A DNA stretch of 64,000 nucleotides from Cladocopium goreaui. Its lineage: Eukaryota; Sar; Dinophyceae; Suessiales; Symbiodiniaceae. The position numbers were made by a program, and so were the translations under genes. Each line of letters begins with the position of its first letter. Positions within the stretch are counted from its first letter, which is position 1. Where the stretch lies: assembly GCA_947184155.2 (NCBI GenBank), contig CAMXCT020006563.1:78574-142573 (forward strand), read 5' to 3'. Under the pieces are notes generated by a model. That model had not been told where the DNA came from and did not search any database. It worked only from the letters and a program-made list of their open reading frames with translations. Shown here one piece after another: positions 1 to 10,075 of this stretch.

Positions 1-560
1 AGTGTGAAGTGTGAAGTTTGGAGTGTGAAGTTTGGAGTGGGAAGGAAGCAGTGAGAAGTGTGAAGTGTGGACTGTGAAGTGTGGAGTGTGAAGTGCGAAG
101 TGAGAAGTTGCAAATCACAAAGAAGTGTGAAGTTTGGAGTGTGAAGGAAGCAGTGCAGTGAGAAGTGAGAAGAAGTGTGAGAAGTGTGAAGTGTGTGAAG
201 TGTGGCTGTGCAGTGTGGAGTGCGAAGAGCGCAGTGTGAAGTGTGAAGTGTGAAGAAGTTTGGAGTGTGAAGGTGAGAAGTGTGAAGAAGTGTGAAGTGT
301 GGAGTGTGAAGTGCGAAGTGCGAAGTTTGGAGAAGTTTGTGGAAGCAGTGTGAAGTGTGAAGTGTGGACTGTGAAGTGTGAAGTGTGAAGTTTGGAGTGT
401 GGACTGTGAAGTGTGAAGTGTGCAGTGTGAAGTGTGAAGTGTGAGGTTTGGAAGTGTGAAGGAAAGCAGTGAGAAGTGAGAAGTGTGAGAAGTGTGAAGT
501 GTGTGAAGTGTGGAGTGTGAAGTTTGAAGTCGGAGTGTGCAGTGTGAGGTGTGGAGTGTC
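1..560. repeat. GTGAAGTGTGAAGT short-period tandem repeat
   Basis: Degenerate tandem array built from GTGAAGTGTGAAG, GTGTGGA and GAAGTTTGGA units, running into the left edge of the window. It is free of stops over long stretches on both strands, so ORFs here reflect the repeat and not genes. The array ends abruptly near 560, where GC-rich unique sequence begins. Confidence 0.9.
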
Positions 561-2600
561 GAGGGAAGGACACGGTCGGGACAGGGTGTCTTTGAACTAT
601 AGGTCATTTATGTTTGGGAAACTTCCGCCGCCGGCTTGCCCGGGTCTATGTTACCTAGAGCTATACCCTCACGCAGGCCGCTGCCTTAGATCTTGGCAGA
701 ACTCCTGCGCTGCGGCGCTGGTCGCTGGCTTGTTATTGGGTGCCGGGCGCCCCGGGGACTCCCAGCTGCCACAACTGGGCTGCTAAAGTTTAGTGGCTGT
801 GGGTCGAAAGTATTGACTTTTGACACTTTTTTTGGGTTATAGAAAATAATCATCAGGATGGATGTTGTTAGCTTGATTGATTATACCAACCGTAAAAGCT
901 TCAAGAGTGTGAGATGCGAAAAAATGGCCAGCTAAAAAGTGAGTCTAGGTACCCAACTTGGCGCATGACATGTTCTCAGGTTCTGGCAGGCCCACCTGCC
1001 GGGCCCTACATGGCACATGTGAAGGATGTCCAGACACTCAGATTCCCATGGTGTCCGCCGTGGAGACACTGACAGCTGACAACTGCAGACAGCAGATGTG
1101 CAAAGGCTGATGTGCGGGAAGAGTTCGATGGTATTCACGTCAGGAAGAGGTGCCAGATGATCTTTTTGAAGTGTAGCGGCTAGCATGGTACTTTTAGTAA
1201 AGGTTGCAACTCTTTTATGAACCTTCATGATTTATAATTTATATGATCCTTATGATCCTCATTCGCTTTACATGCAGGGCGGTACAGGACGGAGACTCCG
1301 ACTTGTGAGACGTGGCAGCTTCCTTCTTCATTCTGAGCGTGTCAGATTGCAATGTGGTAAAGCCAACAATAAACGATCCCCAATGACTTACCAGAAATGG
1401 GCAGCAAAAAACAATTCCCCAAATGGTTGAATATTTCTACAGTACAGTATATATTTCCATAATGACTAGTGTCATTGTCAATATCAGTATCATTATCATT
1501 GTCATCCGCACGATCATAGTACTACTATTATTGTTATTATTGTCATTATTATCATTATTGCCATTAATTATGATAACAATAGTAGTATTACTATTAATTA
1601 TAGTAGCATACTACTACGACTACTACTACTACTACTACTGCCATTATTATTACTAGTACTATTGGCTTTAGCACCTTAGTAGATGGCTGGATGCCCATGC
1701 AAAGTCGTGGGACCGAACGTTCCAGGGACCTGAAGCGATGTTTCGAAACACTGAAGCAGGGCTTGTTATTCGTTGGAGAATCAGAGCCGTGTATGTATGT
1801 ATACAATTGTATATATGTATTATATATAATATGATATGTATATATATATATAATAATATATATATACATATCATATGATATATATTATTATATATATATA
1901 TATATAAATATCTATATATATTATACATGGTGTGTATATATACATTTGTATGTAGTAGCTGCGGGAATGTTTGTACCATTCATTGCATATTGTAGGAAAG
2001 ATTGAATTCGTTGTGGCAAGCAAAAACCATCCAAGAAATCGGAGGAACATGTGACTTGCGTATTGCAGGCTAAGACTCGTTTGGAGTGATGTCTGAGTGA
2101 GTCTTTCTGCATCAAGTCATCAGAAGCAGATTTGCTACTCGCATGCTTTTTGTGAAACCAGTTCTGAAGCAGCATGAAGGAGCCCGTGTGAAGTAACTTG
2201 GGAGGAAAGGTGCGGAAACATCTCAGTTTCCACACCAAAAGCAAGGTTTTTGTCTTCCACTGGTTAGATTAACATTTGGTTTCATTTTCAAGACACAAAC
2301 TTCTCATCATTCGTCCATGGAGAATCTATCAATTTGCAGAAAAACGCATGCCTTTGTGAAAAAACGCCTGGGATGGTGCAATGGTGAATGGCATCTGCTG
2401 CAGATACGTCTGAATGGCAGGCCAGTTGGACAACCATACTTTTCAGATGTTTTCCACTTGTTACACGTTGATTTGGTTGATAGTTAGGTCATAATTCGGC
2501 AGAAATGGATGGAATTGTTCTTCGGCACCCAGAGAGGAATCATACAAACATATGAAAGATACCAAAAAATCCAGTGGAAGCGACTCCTCTAACATAATTC
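561..2600. other. Intergenic or intronic stretch, no supported gene
   Basis: Contains a GC-rich patch (about 600-790) with no recognisable product, an imperfect ATT/CATTAT-rich run (1440-1660), an AT dinucleotide tract (1800-1930) and otherwise unique AT-rich sequence. I could not identify a coding exon with confidence. Confidence 0.5.
1790..1930. repeat. TA-rich microsatellite
   Basis: Runs of TATATA and TATTATA with little other sequence. Confidence 0.85.
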
Positions 2601-2604
2601 CCGG

Positions 2605-2710
2605 CCATTTGCCTTGGCATTGGAGGTGGCTGGAAAGAAACCCGGGAAACGCAGGAAACCTGCTGCAGGCAGCACTGGTTGGAACGAGGTGTTCAACCTT
2701 GAAGCCTCCA
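2605..2710 (+). CDS. Exon, C2-domain-like fragment
   Basis: Frame starting at 2605 encodes a basic stretch (KKPGKRRKPAAG) followed by GWNEVFNLEA. A W-N-E-x-F motif after a basic loop is typical of the strand 3/4 region of C2 domains, which bind phospholipids, often with Ca2+. The other forward frame is also open and gives no family motif. Exon ends are not fixed. It is probably part of the same spliced gene as the exons at 3954 and 4275, but linkage is inferred from strand and spacing only. Confidence 0.4.
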
Positions 2711-2961
2711 TTTCCGTGTCAAAATTATGGGAACACCCCATCGAATACGGTTTCAAACATCCCTCCCCAAGAATCCAACAACCATAATTAGGGGTAAATC
2801 CCCACTTTTTTCCCACTTTTTTTGGACCCAAATATGGTTGGTCAACATATCCCCTCGAAATGGTGGGTTCCATACCCCCCCTTGCTGTGACAAACGAAGG
2901 TCATAACCACATTGTGGAGATCACGGCGCAGGTGGGGATACTCCCAAAAAATATCTGAGAC

Positions 2962-3075
2962 TACCCTCTGGTAATTTAACATAGCTATTGAAAATGGCCC
3001 ATTTATAGTTGATTTACCTATTAAAGATGGTGATTTTCCATAGCTATGATAGCTATGTTAGTTTACCAGAGGGTA
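2962..3075. mobile_element. Palindromic TACCCTCTGG element (family A), full copy
   Basis: Starts TACCCTCTGGTAATTTAAC and ends GTTTACCAGAGGGTA. The interior repeats the AATGGCCATTTATAG and AATGGTGATTTTCC arms seen in the other copies. Confidence 0.85.
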
Positions 3076-3319
3076 TATGGACCAGTCGAAAATTCATGGT
3101 GTTGTGTGGGATAGAATGGGATGATTTATAAGTGGGATGTATCACAGACAAGGTTCTTGTTTTTGTTTGTCTCAAAACTGAGGATATCTGCATATTTTAT
3201 GGCAATTTTGATGGGACGTTTATGACAAACCATGTTTTTTTTTTTTCTTTTCTGTGCCCAATTTTCATGTGGATAGGACGTGCGGCTCGCGTTTGATCTC
3301 CCAAGTTTGTCTGAGGGCT

Positions 3320-3405
3320 ATGCAGTTCCTGAAGGCCCTGCTGATCCAGCTGTGGTCACACGTGTCTCAGCTGCCGGATATGGGGATGGGTCAAGACCAA
3401 TGATA
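3320..3405 (+). CDS. Possible exon of the C2-like gene
   Basis: Two forward frames are open. One encodes VPEGPADPAVVTRVSAAGYG, the other FLKALLIQLWSHVSQLPD. Composition is coding-like compared with the flanks and is followed by a (GAT)n run. The correct frame cannot be decided without transcript data, and no family is recognised. Confidence 0.3.
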
Positions 3406-3419
3406 TCCCCATGGCCATG

Positions 3420-3457
3420 GGTGGATGATGATGATGATGATGATGATGGTGGTGGAT
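3420..3457. repeat. (GAT)n microsatellite
   Basis: About ten tandem GAT/GGT triplets. Confidence 0.8.
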
Positions 3458-3786
3458 GAACAGTTGATGAACATCCATTCACCAGCTGTGACACCACCGG
3501 GATCTTGCTCCGCGGCCATATGAGCCCAGGCACTGTGGCTCGTGTGAAAGAGAAAGCCGAGCCGGGTGACCCATGGTGACTGATGGTTGGCGAATGGCTC
3601 TTGATTCGAATCTATAATCATCTCGGAGTAGTAGATAGAATAGGAAAATTTCAAACATCTTCCCATTTTAGTAAGGACTTTTTGAATTTTCAAAAAAATG
3701 TTGTTGATAGTGCGAGTGGTTGAGGATTGTTGGTAACGGGAACGGTACCTTCATCATCCCAAGACTCCAGCATGTTTTTGAACAAA

Positions 3787-3899
3787 TGGGTATGTCTGAA
3801 AATAGGGGACCCCCAAGTTTGATTGTTAGTCATCGTGTTTTCCCAGTAAAATTGCGAGTTATTCATGGGTATCCCGGCATCCATTTTCAGACAAGCCCA
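3787..3899. mobile_element. Palindromic TGGGTNTGTCTGAAAAT element (family B)
   Basis: Begins TGGGTATGTCTGAAAATAGG and ends CATTTTCAGACAAGCCCA. The termini are inverted repeats shared with the copies near 22.1, 48.7, 58.9 and 62.3 kb. The left end contains a GGTATGT donor-like string and the right end TTTTCAG, an acceptor-like string. Confidence 0.75.
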
Positions 3900-3930
3900 G
3901 ATGATGGAATCATCGCCCTGGTGCCAAGGT

Positions 3931-4042
3931 CTCTGAAGGCTTCCAGCTTCTGGAGCGCCACGTTGCAACTGGTGCTGGAAGGCTTGAAGGCACGAAGCTG
4001 CTTGAAGTCGTCACTGCTGATTGGAATCCTTAAAAGGCGTCA
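3931..4042 (+). CDS. Exon of an unidentified spliced gene
   Basis: The + frame encodes KVSEGFQLLERHVATGAG followed by RLEGTKLLEVVTADWNP and a stop at about 4042. The amphipathic composition and sharp loss of coding character on both sides suggest an exon. It starts just after a family B element. An acceptor CCAAG fits at about 3933. No domain is recognised. Confidence 0.45.
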
Positions 4043-4164
4043 GTAGTGGTGCACCCTGGGAAGAACTATGAGGTGAACAGTGAACATCTTGCAACCATTG
4101 AATTCTTCGACTTATCCAGCACATTGTTGTAACATGCTTCTGCATTCCAGCCACAACAACCACC

Positions 4165-4255
4165 ATGGCCACTTTGCCAGTACAACCCGAAAGCAGAGGA
4201 CCTCCCATCCTTCTCGGAAACTTCAGATGATGCCAGCTGGGAAACCCAGTTGTTT
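4165..4255 (+). CDS. Exon, acidic segment of an unidentified spliced gene
   Basis: The + frame reads YNPKAEDLPSFSETSDDASW then ETQLFGDNMV. Acidic and serine-rich, clearly more protein-like than the alternative frames. It probably joins the next exon across a short intron, because the downstream frame changes and an in-frame TAA precedes it. Confidence 0.45.
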
Positions 4256-4274
4256 GGGGATAACATGGTGCGCC

Positions 4275-4470
4275 AGTTGCTCTCAGCACCTCAGACTCAG
4301 CAATCGACATCAAGTTGGTGTTTCATGGCATTGGCCTTGGCCACAAACCCTACTTGGCCACGTTTTTTTGTCATACTCCCTGGTGTGTTGTGGATACCGT
4401 TCCGGGAAGCTCCATGTGGCAGGTCTTTGCCCCAGGCCGGGCTCCTTATCCTGGAGAGAGGTTGGAGATA
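4275..4470 (+). CDS. Exon, conserved-looking globular segment
   Basis: After an in-frame stop, the + frame encodes STSDSAIDIKLVFHGIGLGH, then KPYLATFFCHTPWCVVDTVP, then GSSMWQVFAPGRAPYPGERL and a stop at about 4470. The alternation of hydrophobic strands and turns looks like a beta-rich domain and could continue the C2-like unit upstream. I do not recognise it with certainty. Acceptor candidates are the CAG triplets at 4275-4300. Confidence 0.45.
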
Positions 4471-4858
4471 GGTTGGAGATAGGTGACGAGTCGATGGACA
4501 ATGCAAAGACTTCTAAGACATTTGAGCTTGACAACCGGCTCCCTGTGATGGTGGGCAGATGTGGGCAGGCTAGTTTGCTTGGGGATCGGTTCAGTCGAAT
4601 CTTCTCCATCCTCAGCTGCGGCCCCAGAAATCAGTTGACTTATCGGTATCGAGCAGATATTTCTTGCCATTACTTGCTATAGCAAAGAACACAACTTTGA
4701 CCGGACTTGGAGTCAGATTTTTCTGTCATTGCTCCAGCATTTTGCCTCTATGCTTCCCTATGTTTTCTGATCTTCACCAAACTTGGTTGTTGTACATCTC
4801 CTAGCGTGACCTTGACATTTCCAGAAAATGTTTCAACATCATTACAAACTATTTCCAT

Positions 4859-5116
4859 CTATTTTCGATATGTTACAGTCTGATTACAGTAATATGCTTG
4901 ATCCAGAATTCTAATCACTTCCCGTATGTGAAGCTTGAACAGATCAGGCTTGTCAGCTTGCCCTAGCCTGGCTATTGGCTGAAGAGCTGGGAATTCCCGA
5001 AAGATCTTGGGCGGTGTGTCTCTCAGTCCTGGCTGACACGTCTCCATGATCTGGGATGCTACTAAATCATGCAAAGCAGATGCCCTCTGGTAATCAGTCA
5101 TAGAAAAAATGGACAA
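4859..5116 (-). CDS. Possible minus-strand coding fragment
   Basis: The reverse-strand frame is open for 85 codons and reads as a plausible globular protein, including LHDLVASQIMETCQPGLRD and KPDLFKLHIREVIRILDQAY. It has no recognised family and no clear start context. It is the only minus-strand frame in the window that looks more protein-like than the opposite strand. It could be a remnant gene fragment. Confidence 0.3.
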   Translation of the reverse strand: MSIFSMTDYQRASALHDLVASQIMETCQPGLRDTPPKIFREFPALQPIARLGQADKPDLFKLHIREVIRILDQAYYCNQTVTYRK

Positions 5117-5389
5117 TTATCCATTTATAGATGATTAATGATTGTCCATTAAAACATATTGGGGATTTCCCATGCATTTGTTCAGGGCTTTCAGGCACTT
5201 TCAGTCTACGTGCGTTGAGTTGCACCCCTGGATCCCTGTACTCAGGACCCACAGATGCCACACACTCAGTTGTACGAACCATGTAGGCCTCGTGTCACCG
5301 TGTCATGTTTCGTTGATCCATGTATATCATGTATGATGAAAATCACGTTTCATATCACCAAAGTGGTGGCATAAATTGGGGAAGTGAGG

Positions 5390-5463
5390 CGCGCTGCGGA
5401 TGTGGCCGCGGGACTTGAGCTGGGCTTTTCACTGGAGGAGGTGCGGATGAGGAGATTCATTTG
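5390..5463 (+). CDS. Small exon, helical
   Basis: The + frame encodes RRAADVAAGLELGFSLEEVR then MRRFI and a stop. Strong local rise in GC and an amphipathic helix pattern. It could belong upstream of the SRR1 exons, but no motif confirms it. Confidence 0.35.
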
Positions 5464-5884
5464 AAACTGTAGATCTCAATGATAATGGATCCAACATTTT
5501 GTTTGTTGGACAGTTGTACCCATGCTTGGGGATTTAATAGGACTTAATGAATTTTGATGGGACTAAACAGAATTTATAGTGAGTATATCAACGATAGCCA
5601 CAAGGAACATACAATTGTAATTTGTCCTCTTCCTCTACCCAGTTTCCACCTGTTGTATCCTGGGTATTGGGAGCAATCCTGTTTTTTTGTTCCAAAACTT
5701 CATATTGATATGTACATAATATTTGTTTCAACAAAATCTCGAATCAGCCCCTGCTATTAAGATGTTCTCCGATGCACATACTGTCACTGCGCCAGGGTGT
5801 AGCACAGCTCACTGGCAAGCCGGGGATCCGAGTTGGAGGTGACACAATATATCTTCAAGGCTCAGATGTGAATCATATGGGGAC

Positions 5885-5978
5885 ATCATATACATATATA
5901 TATACATATATATACACATATATATATACACATACATACATACATATATATATACATATATATATAATATATATATGG
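5885..5978. repeat. (TA)n/(ACAT)n microsatellite
   Basis: Alternating ATATAC and ACATAC units with no coding character. Confidence 0.85.
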
Positions 5979-6092
5979 TTTTAGTCAACAGACATAGCGG
6001 ATTTTACCCGCAACAGGGGGATGTCAGCCAACACAAAATGGCTATGGCGGTGTGGGTTATACTTAGTTCAGCAGCCATGAGCCGATTCCAAG

Positions 6093-6230
6093 GCGTGTCT
6101 TGCTTTTCATGCCTCACTGTGATCGACCTCTCTACGAGGCTGTCCTCGGCACGGCCGGGACTGGCATTGCACGCAGGACCCAGGGGGATGGTGTGCTATG
6201 GCTATGCACGTGGAAGCCAAAACAAAAGTG
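6093..6230 (+). CDS. SRR1-domain protein, exon with FMPHC motif
   Basis: After a CCAAG acceptor at 6091-6092 the + frame encodes RVLLFMPHCDRPLYEAVLG. The F-M-P-H-C-x-x-x-L-Y string is a hallmark of the SRR1 family (SRR1 in Arabidopsis, SRRD in animals, Ber1 in yeast), linked in plants to light signalling and the clock and in yeast to microtubule function; the biochemical activity is poorly defined. The 3' end of the exon is uncertain, since the frame becomes less protein-like after about 6180. It is paired with the exon at 6389, which carries the next conserved block in the expected order. Confidence 0.6.
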
Positions 6231-6388
6231 CAGGGTGGTTGCTGTCTACATAATCATAGCCATTTATATCTCATGTTTTCAGCATTTGAGGATATATTGA
6301 TAATGTAGCATTAGGATAATCTTATCTCTTCACCATTTATATCATTTTATATCCATAATCGTATCCATAAATGTTCTCCTTTGCCGAG

Positions 6389-6475
6389 GCCAAAGACGCT
6401 TCGCCGCTGGCAGATCTGGTTTTGCTTGGGAACTCCTTCCAGGCATTGGAATTGAATGGGAAGCGGCAAGGACCA
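6389..6475 (+). CDS. SRR1-domain protein, exon with GNSF motif
   Basis: Begins after GCCGAG (AG at 6387-6388). It encodes AKDASPLADLVLLGNSFQAL then ELNGKRQGP. In SRR1 proteins the FMPHC block is followed by L-x-x-hydrophobic-x-x-GNSF, as here. The order, spacing and single strand support one spliced SRR1 gene across 6.1-6.5 kb with an intron of at most about 210 bases. Upstream SRR1 exons were not identified. Confidence 0.6.
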
Positions 6476-6698
6476 TCTGCCCTGACAATTGGACAATATC
6501 CACTTTTTGTACATTGATGATCATTTATACATTGGTTGTCCCATTCAAGATCGGAGAACATTACACAATGACGTTTCATTGGCAGAGGATTTAGATTCAT
6601 TTTTCTGGTGAATACAAGATTTAGTTGGTTAACTGACATTAAACTTGCATTTTGATGTTGAATCTCCCGTTTTGATGCTGGAAACTCAGCATACCCCA

Positions 6699-6812
6699 GA
6701 TGTGTTGCGCGAGGTATACCGTGAACGTGACGAGCTAAACCTGGTGACCACTGGCCCAGGGGCTGCTCGCGCGGATGGCGTGAACTCGGCGTGTTTGGAG
6801 ATGAGGTAATCC
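6699..6812 (+). CDS. Exon, possible 3' part of the SRR1 gene
   Basis: The + frame reads PDVLREVYRERDELNLVTTG then PGAARADGVNSACLEM. It is followed by ATGAG|GTAATCC, a good GT donor. The charged helical start would fit the region C-terminal to GNSF in SRR1 proteins, but similarity is too weak to assign. Confidence 0.4.
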
Positions 6813-6899
6813 ATGCGGTGATGTTTAGCCGAACCAGACAGGGAGATAATCCATATTTCCCAATATTTCCGAGATCTGAACCAGCAGGAATCTTCATTT

Positions 6900-7880
6900 A
6901 TTTTACATCATTTTACTTCATCAATCTGTAAAGATGAAGGGTTGGGAAAAGATGGTTCTGTCCCCTGAGACTTGAAACAAGCCGTCGCCCGCAGAGCTGT
7001 TTCACAAGTTGCATGTTGAACATGTGGTCAGCATGTGGTCAGCATAGAAGGGTTGCAACACAGACCTCCAAAACATGTCTACAATGTCTACAATGTAGAC
7101 CAGATGACCGAAAAAAAAAGTACAAAGCCATACAAAGCCATACAAAGCCCAATTGCCAGCTGCATCCCCTCAGCGACGTAGATGCCTCATGGCAAGCCAC
7201 AAGTATTACTTGTGCCAAATGACCACACCAGCTTCTGGAAGAAACAGGCAGAACCAAGCAAAAGCAAGCAATTTGAGACTTTCATGGACAATAGCTGATG
7301 ATGTGGCCAATTGCAGCCCTGAAAAGATGAGAGTACCTTGAGGCCCCGCGCCGGAATTTCAAATTAGATTCCAGGGAGTAGTGATCCATAGTGATCCCGA
7401 AATGCTGCAGTGATTAGCGAGACAATTTTCTGGGTGAGGTGTTCTTAGAACCAAAAGAAACAATCTGATAATATCTGATAATCACAAGTTCTCTTTTCAG
7501 ATATGTCTCTTGATGTCCGTATTGTCCGTGACAGATCTTGAGACATAGTGACAGCAGCGCTTAGGCAACGACCCCCAGCCATTGCCTTTTCAGTGATTAA
7601 ACTCGGGACATTCACCGGGTAAAACACCCCGTTTTTTTGATGGGGTTTACAACATGAAACAACCCATGGGATCCCATGGGTTTCCAGTATCCAGTTATGG
7701 TTTTTTTTCTTCAATCCATTGACAAGTATGGTTATGCGAACATGAAACAACCAGGACTCTTCTGCTTACGGGCTGACCAGGGTAAGCGCTTCTGACCCAC
7801 AACCATTTAGATTCTAAAATGTTCTAACTTGTCTAGGTCTACACTGTCTACACCTGCTTGGTGCGTGCTGCGAGCAACTG
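6900..7880. other. Stretch without a supported gene
   Basis: Unique sequence with ORFs under 105 codons and low coding character. A repeated TACAAAGCCA unit lies near 7120-7150. No element termini or exons were recognised. Confidence 0.4.
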
Positions 7881-7895
7881 TCTTTCCCTACTGCA

Positions 7896-7974
7896 GGTGT
7901 GATATCATCTGCAGTGATGACCGCAGCACGAGCACGACTGTCAACTGCGACCTCTGAGGATGTTCGCAGCTCAT
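7896..7974 (+). CDS. Small exon, alanine-rich helix
   Basis: Following CTGCAG, the frame encodes GVISSAVMTAARARLSTATS then EDVRSS and a stop. GC-rich island in AT-rich surroundings. Function unknown. Confidence 0.35.
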
Positions 7975-8083
7975 GAATGTTGTCGTGTCCAAAGAAAGGA
8001 AGCCAATAAGATGCTATAAAATGCTATGAAGACGAATTGTGTATGATTGCGATATCTCTAAGTAACCACTGTTGTATTTCGAA

Positions 8084-8184
8084 TTCGATCCCACAAGCGG
8101 CCCTGTCCAGCTTTCCGAGTTACCACCAGCGCTGACCTCGCTCATCGTGCGCTACACGGTGAAAAAGTTCTCTGGAGGGTCAGG
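8084..8184 (+). CDS. Exon, leucine-rich-repeat-like
   Basis: The + frame encodes FDPTSGPVQLSELPPALTSL then IVRYTVKKFSGGSG. It ends at TCAGG|GTAACC, a good GT donor. The GPVQLSELPPALTSL segment resembles the LxxLPxxLxxL pattern of leucine-rich repeats, which act as protein-binding surfaces. Only one repeat is visible, so the assignment is tentative. Confidence 0.4.
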
Positions 8185-8599
8185 GTAACCCAGCTCTTGT
8201 TTTTTGCAGTGCCATTCTGTCTCAAATCACAAAAAATCCTTCCCCCTAATATAAAAAATAACCGCCAGAAACCTTGGGTTGAGTACTGACCTTATATATG
8301 AGCTACAGCCAAAATTTAGGTTAATGGAGAGAAGTATTCGAGCGGTCTCTATTTTTTGGAAATTGAGCTGGGGCTTGGAAAACGATAATACACATAATAC
8401 ACTCTTCAAAAAACGATAACATTTACTTATGTACCAAAACCTGAAAAACGATAATACACTCTTCAAAAATTGATGACTTGGAGCTATATACCAAATATTG
8501 ACCGTGGCCCATATCCTTATATTATAATATATTCATTTTGGGGGCCCCTGCGGGGGTGCTTAACATCACTCAACACCCACATTTGAGACCAAAGCCATG

Positions 8600-8700
8600 A
8601 GTGGGCCATTAGCTTCAAGGAGAGAAGACTTGCTCCCAGACGACATCGACGATCCGGAGCTACTTCTCAGAGCGTTGGCCCAGTTCCCCCGGTTCCCCCG
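8600..8700 (+). CDS. Exon, acidic helix of unknown gene
   Basis: The + frame encodes ASRREDLLPDDIDDPELLLR then ALAQFPRFPRLL. An alternative frame from about 8673 gives a proline-rich stretch (GPVPPVPPAPVQPQM), so the 3' end and phase are uncertain. The region just upstream (8220-8560) is AT-rich and apparently non-coding. Confidence 0.35.
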
Positions 8701-8964
8701 GCTCCTGTGCAGCCGCAAATGCTGTGGAAACATGGGGAAATCGGTGGAAATCGGTGGAAAATGCCATGCCAAGGTTCGAAAATACCAGTTCGAGCCTGGC
8801 CCTTGAAGCATCTCATAGCACAGTGATGAAGATTTTGTGTTCGTTCTATCCGCGATCAGCAGGAACATGAAAGGGAAATCAAGTGATTTTCAGCACCTTC
8901 TGCTATTTTCCACTTTGCACCACTATCATGACAGGCATGAAATATCATCACCATCCTGTGGAGG

Positions 8965-9093
8965 TTACAAGCGGCAAAGAGCACGCAGTTTCGAACCGAA
9001 GCGCAGGCGATCCCGTGTCGCAGATTCCGTGCGTGCCGTGACAGATGAAGATTCCACCTGTGACCGAAGGCAGATTTCCTCAAGAAGCAGGTA
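8965..9093 (+). CDS. Possible exon, basic segment
   Basis: The frame reads GYKRQRARSFEPKRRRSRVA then DSVRAVTDEDSTCDRRQISS and ends in a stop. Highly basic and arginine-rich. Other frames are also open, so coding status is uncertain. Confidence 0.3.
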
Positions 9094-9154
9094 GACTCTT
9101 TACAGGCTACGACCGCTCCGGGTGAAGTGCGTTTGGAAGTGTCCATGATTGTTT

Positions 9155-9235
9155 CATCTATATATATATATTATATACATTAGATTTATATATATATATG
9201 TATATATATATTTATATGTATATACATGTATAGAT
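9155..9235. repeat. TA-rich microsatellite
   Basis: TATATA runs with interspersed GTATATAC. Confidence 0.85.
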
Positions 9236-9595
9236 TCCACTTTGTGGAGTAGACTGACAGATTTCATGAAAAGCCACATTCATGTGTTTTGGTGATCTAT
9301 TTGCCGACGCACTCTGGCAGGTTAGTAATTATGTTCAATTTAGGTGGCAGTTCGCGGTTTTCGCCGGTGTTTGCAGTGAATCTTCAAAGGTCCCCGAAAC
9401 GAAAGCGTTTCCAGTACCCACTGCTACACTGAACAAACTTCCAGGACATCCCTTAATCCCAGACTTGGACAATATTTCATGGTCACTTTTTATGTCACAA
9501 GAACATCACAAGCCACATGAACAGTGTTCAAAACATCCTTTGATGATGCGTTCGGGGACTATACTGCCATATACTGCCCAAATTTTCTTGGGGAT

Positions 9596-9699
9596 TACCC
9601 TCTGGTAATTTAACATAGCTATGGAAAATCACAATTTTTAATGGGAAAATCCACTATAAATGGCCATTTTCAATAGCTATGTTAGTTTACCAGAGGGTA
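9596..9699. mobile_element. Family A palindromic element, full copy
   Basis: Starts TACCCTCTGGTAATTTAAC and ends GTTTACCAGAGGGTA. The two halves are near-perfect inverted repeats about a short central loop. Most closely resembles the copy at 49.2 kb. Confidence 0.9.
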
Positions 9700-10008
9700 T
9701 CACAATCTCATTAGAGCCTTGCAGGAATTTCCACCATTCTTTGAGGATTGTCCCATGAAAAAACACTCGATTTATAGATATTCTAAGCTTCCCATGAATT
9801 CCAGCATTTTAGATGAATTTCCCAGCCTCTTAACCTCCATGGTATCGGTTCCTTTTCCATCTTTCCCCAGATTTTCCCATTCTAAAACCTCTATTGACAG
9901 ATGATTTTTCCATATTTTTTCCATATTTCCCCATATTGACAGATGATTTTCCCATAACCTCCAGTGGTTACTGGATTTCCCATGAAGATCCCAGCTTCAC
10001 GGAACCAG

Positions 10009-10075
10009 GAGGCGAGTGAAGAGGCGCAGACCGTGGCTAAGGAGGCGACCTCCAAGTGCCTTGGGATTTTTCAAG
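10009..10075 (+). CDS. Coiled-coil gene exon
   Basis: AACCAG acceptor at 10007-10008, encoded EASEEAQTVAKEATSKCLG, then CAAG|GTGAGT, a near-consensus donor at 10076. One of the best-delimited exons in the window. Confidence 0.6.

Noticed and set aside
115-573. 152-codon minus-strand His/Ser/Thr-rich ORF
   Set aside because: Produced by the GTGAAGTGTGAAG array.
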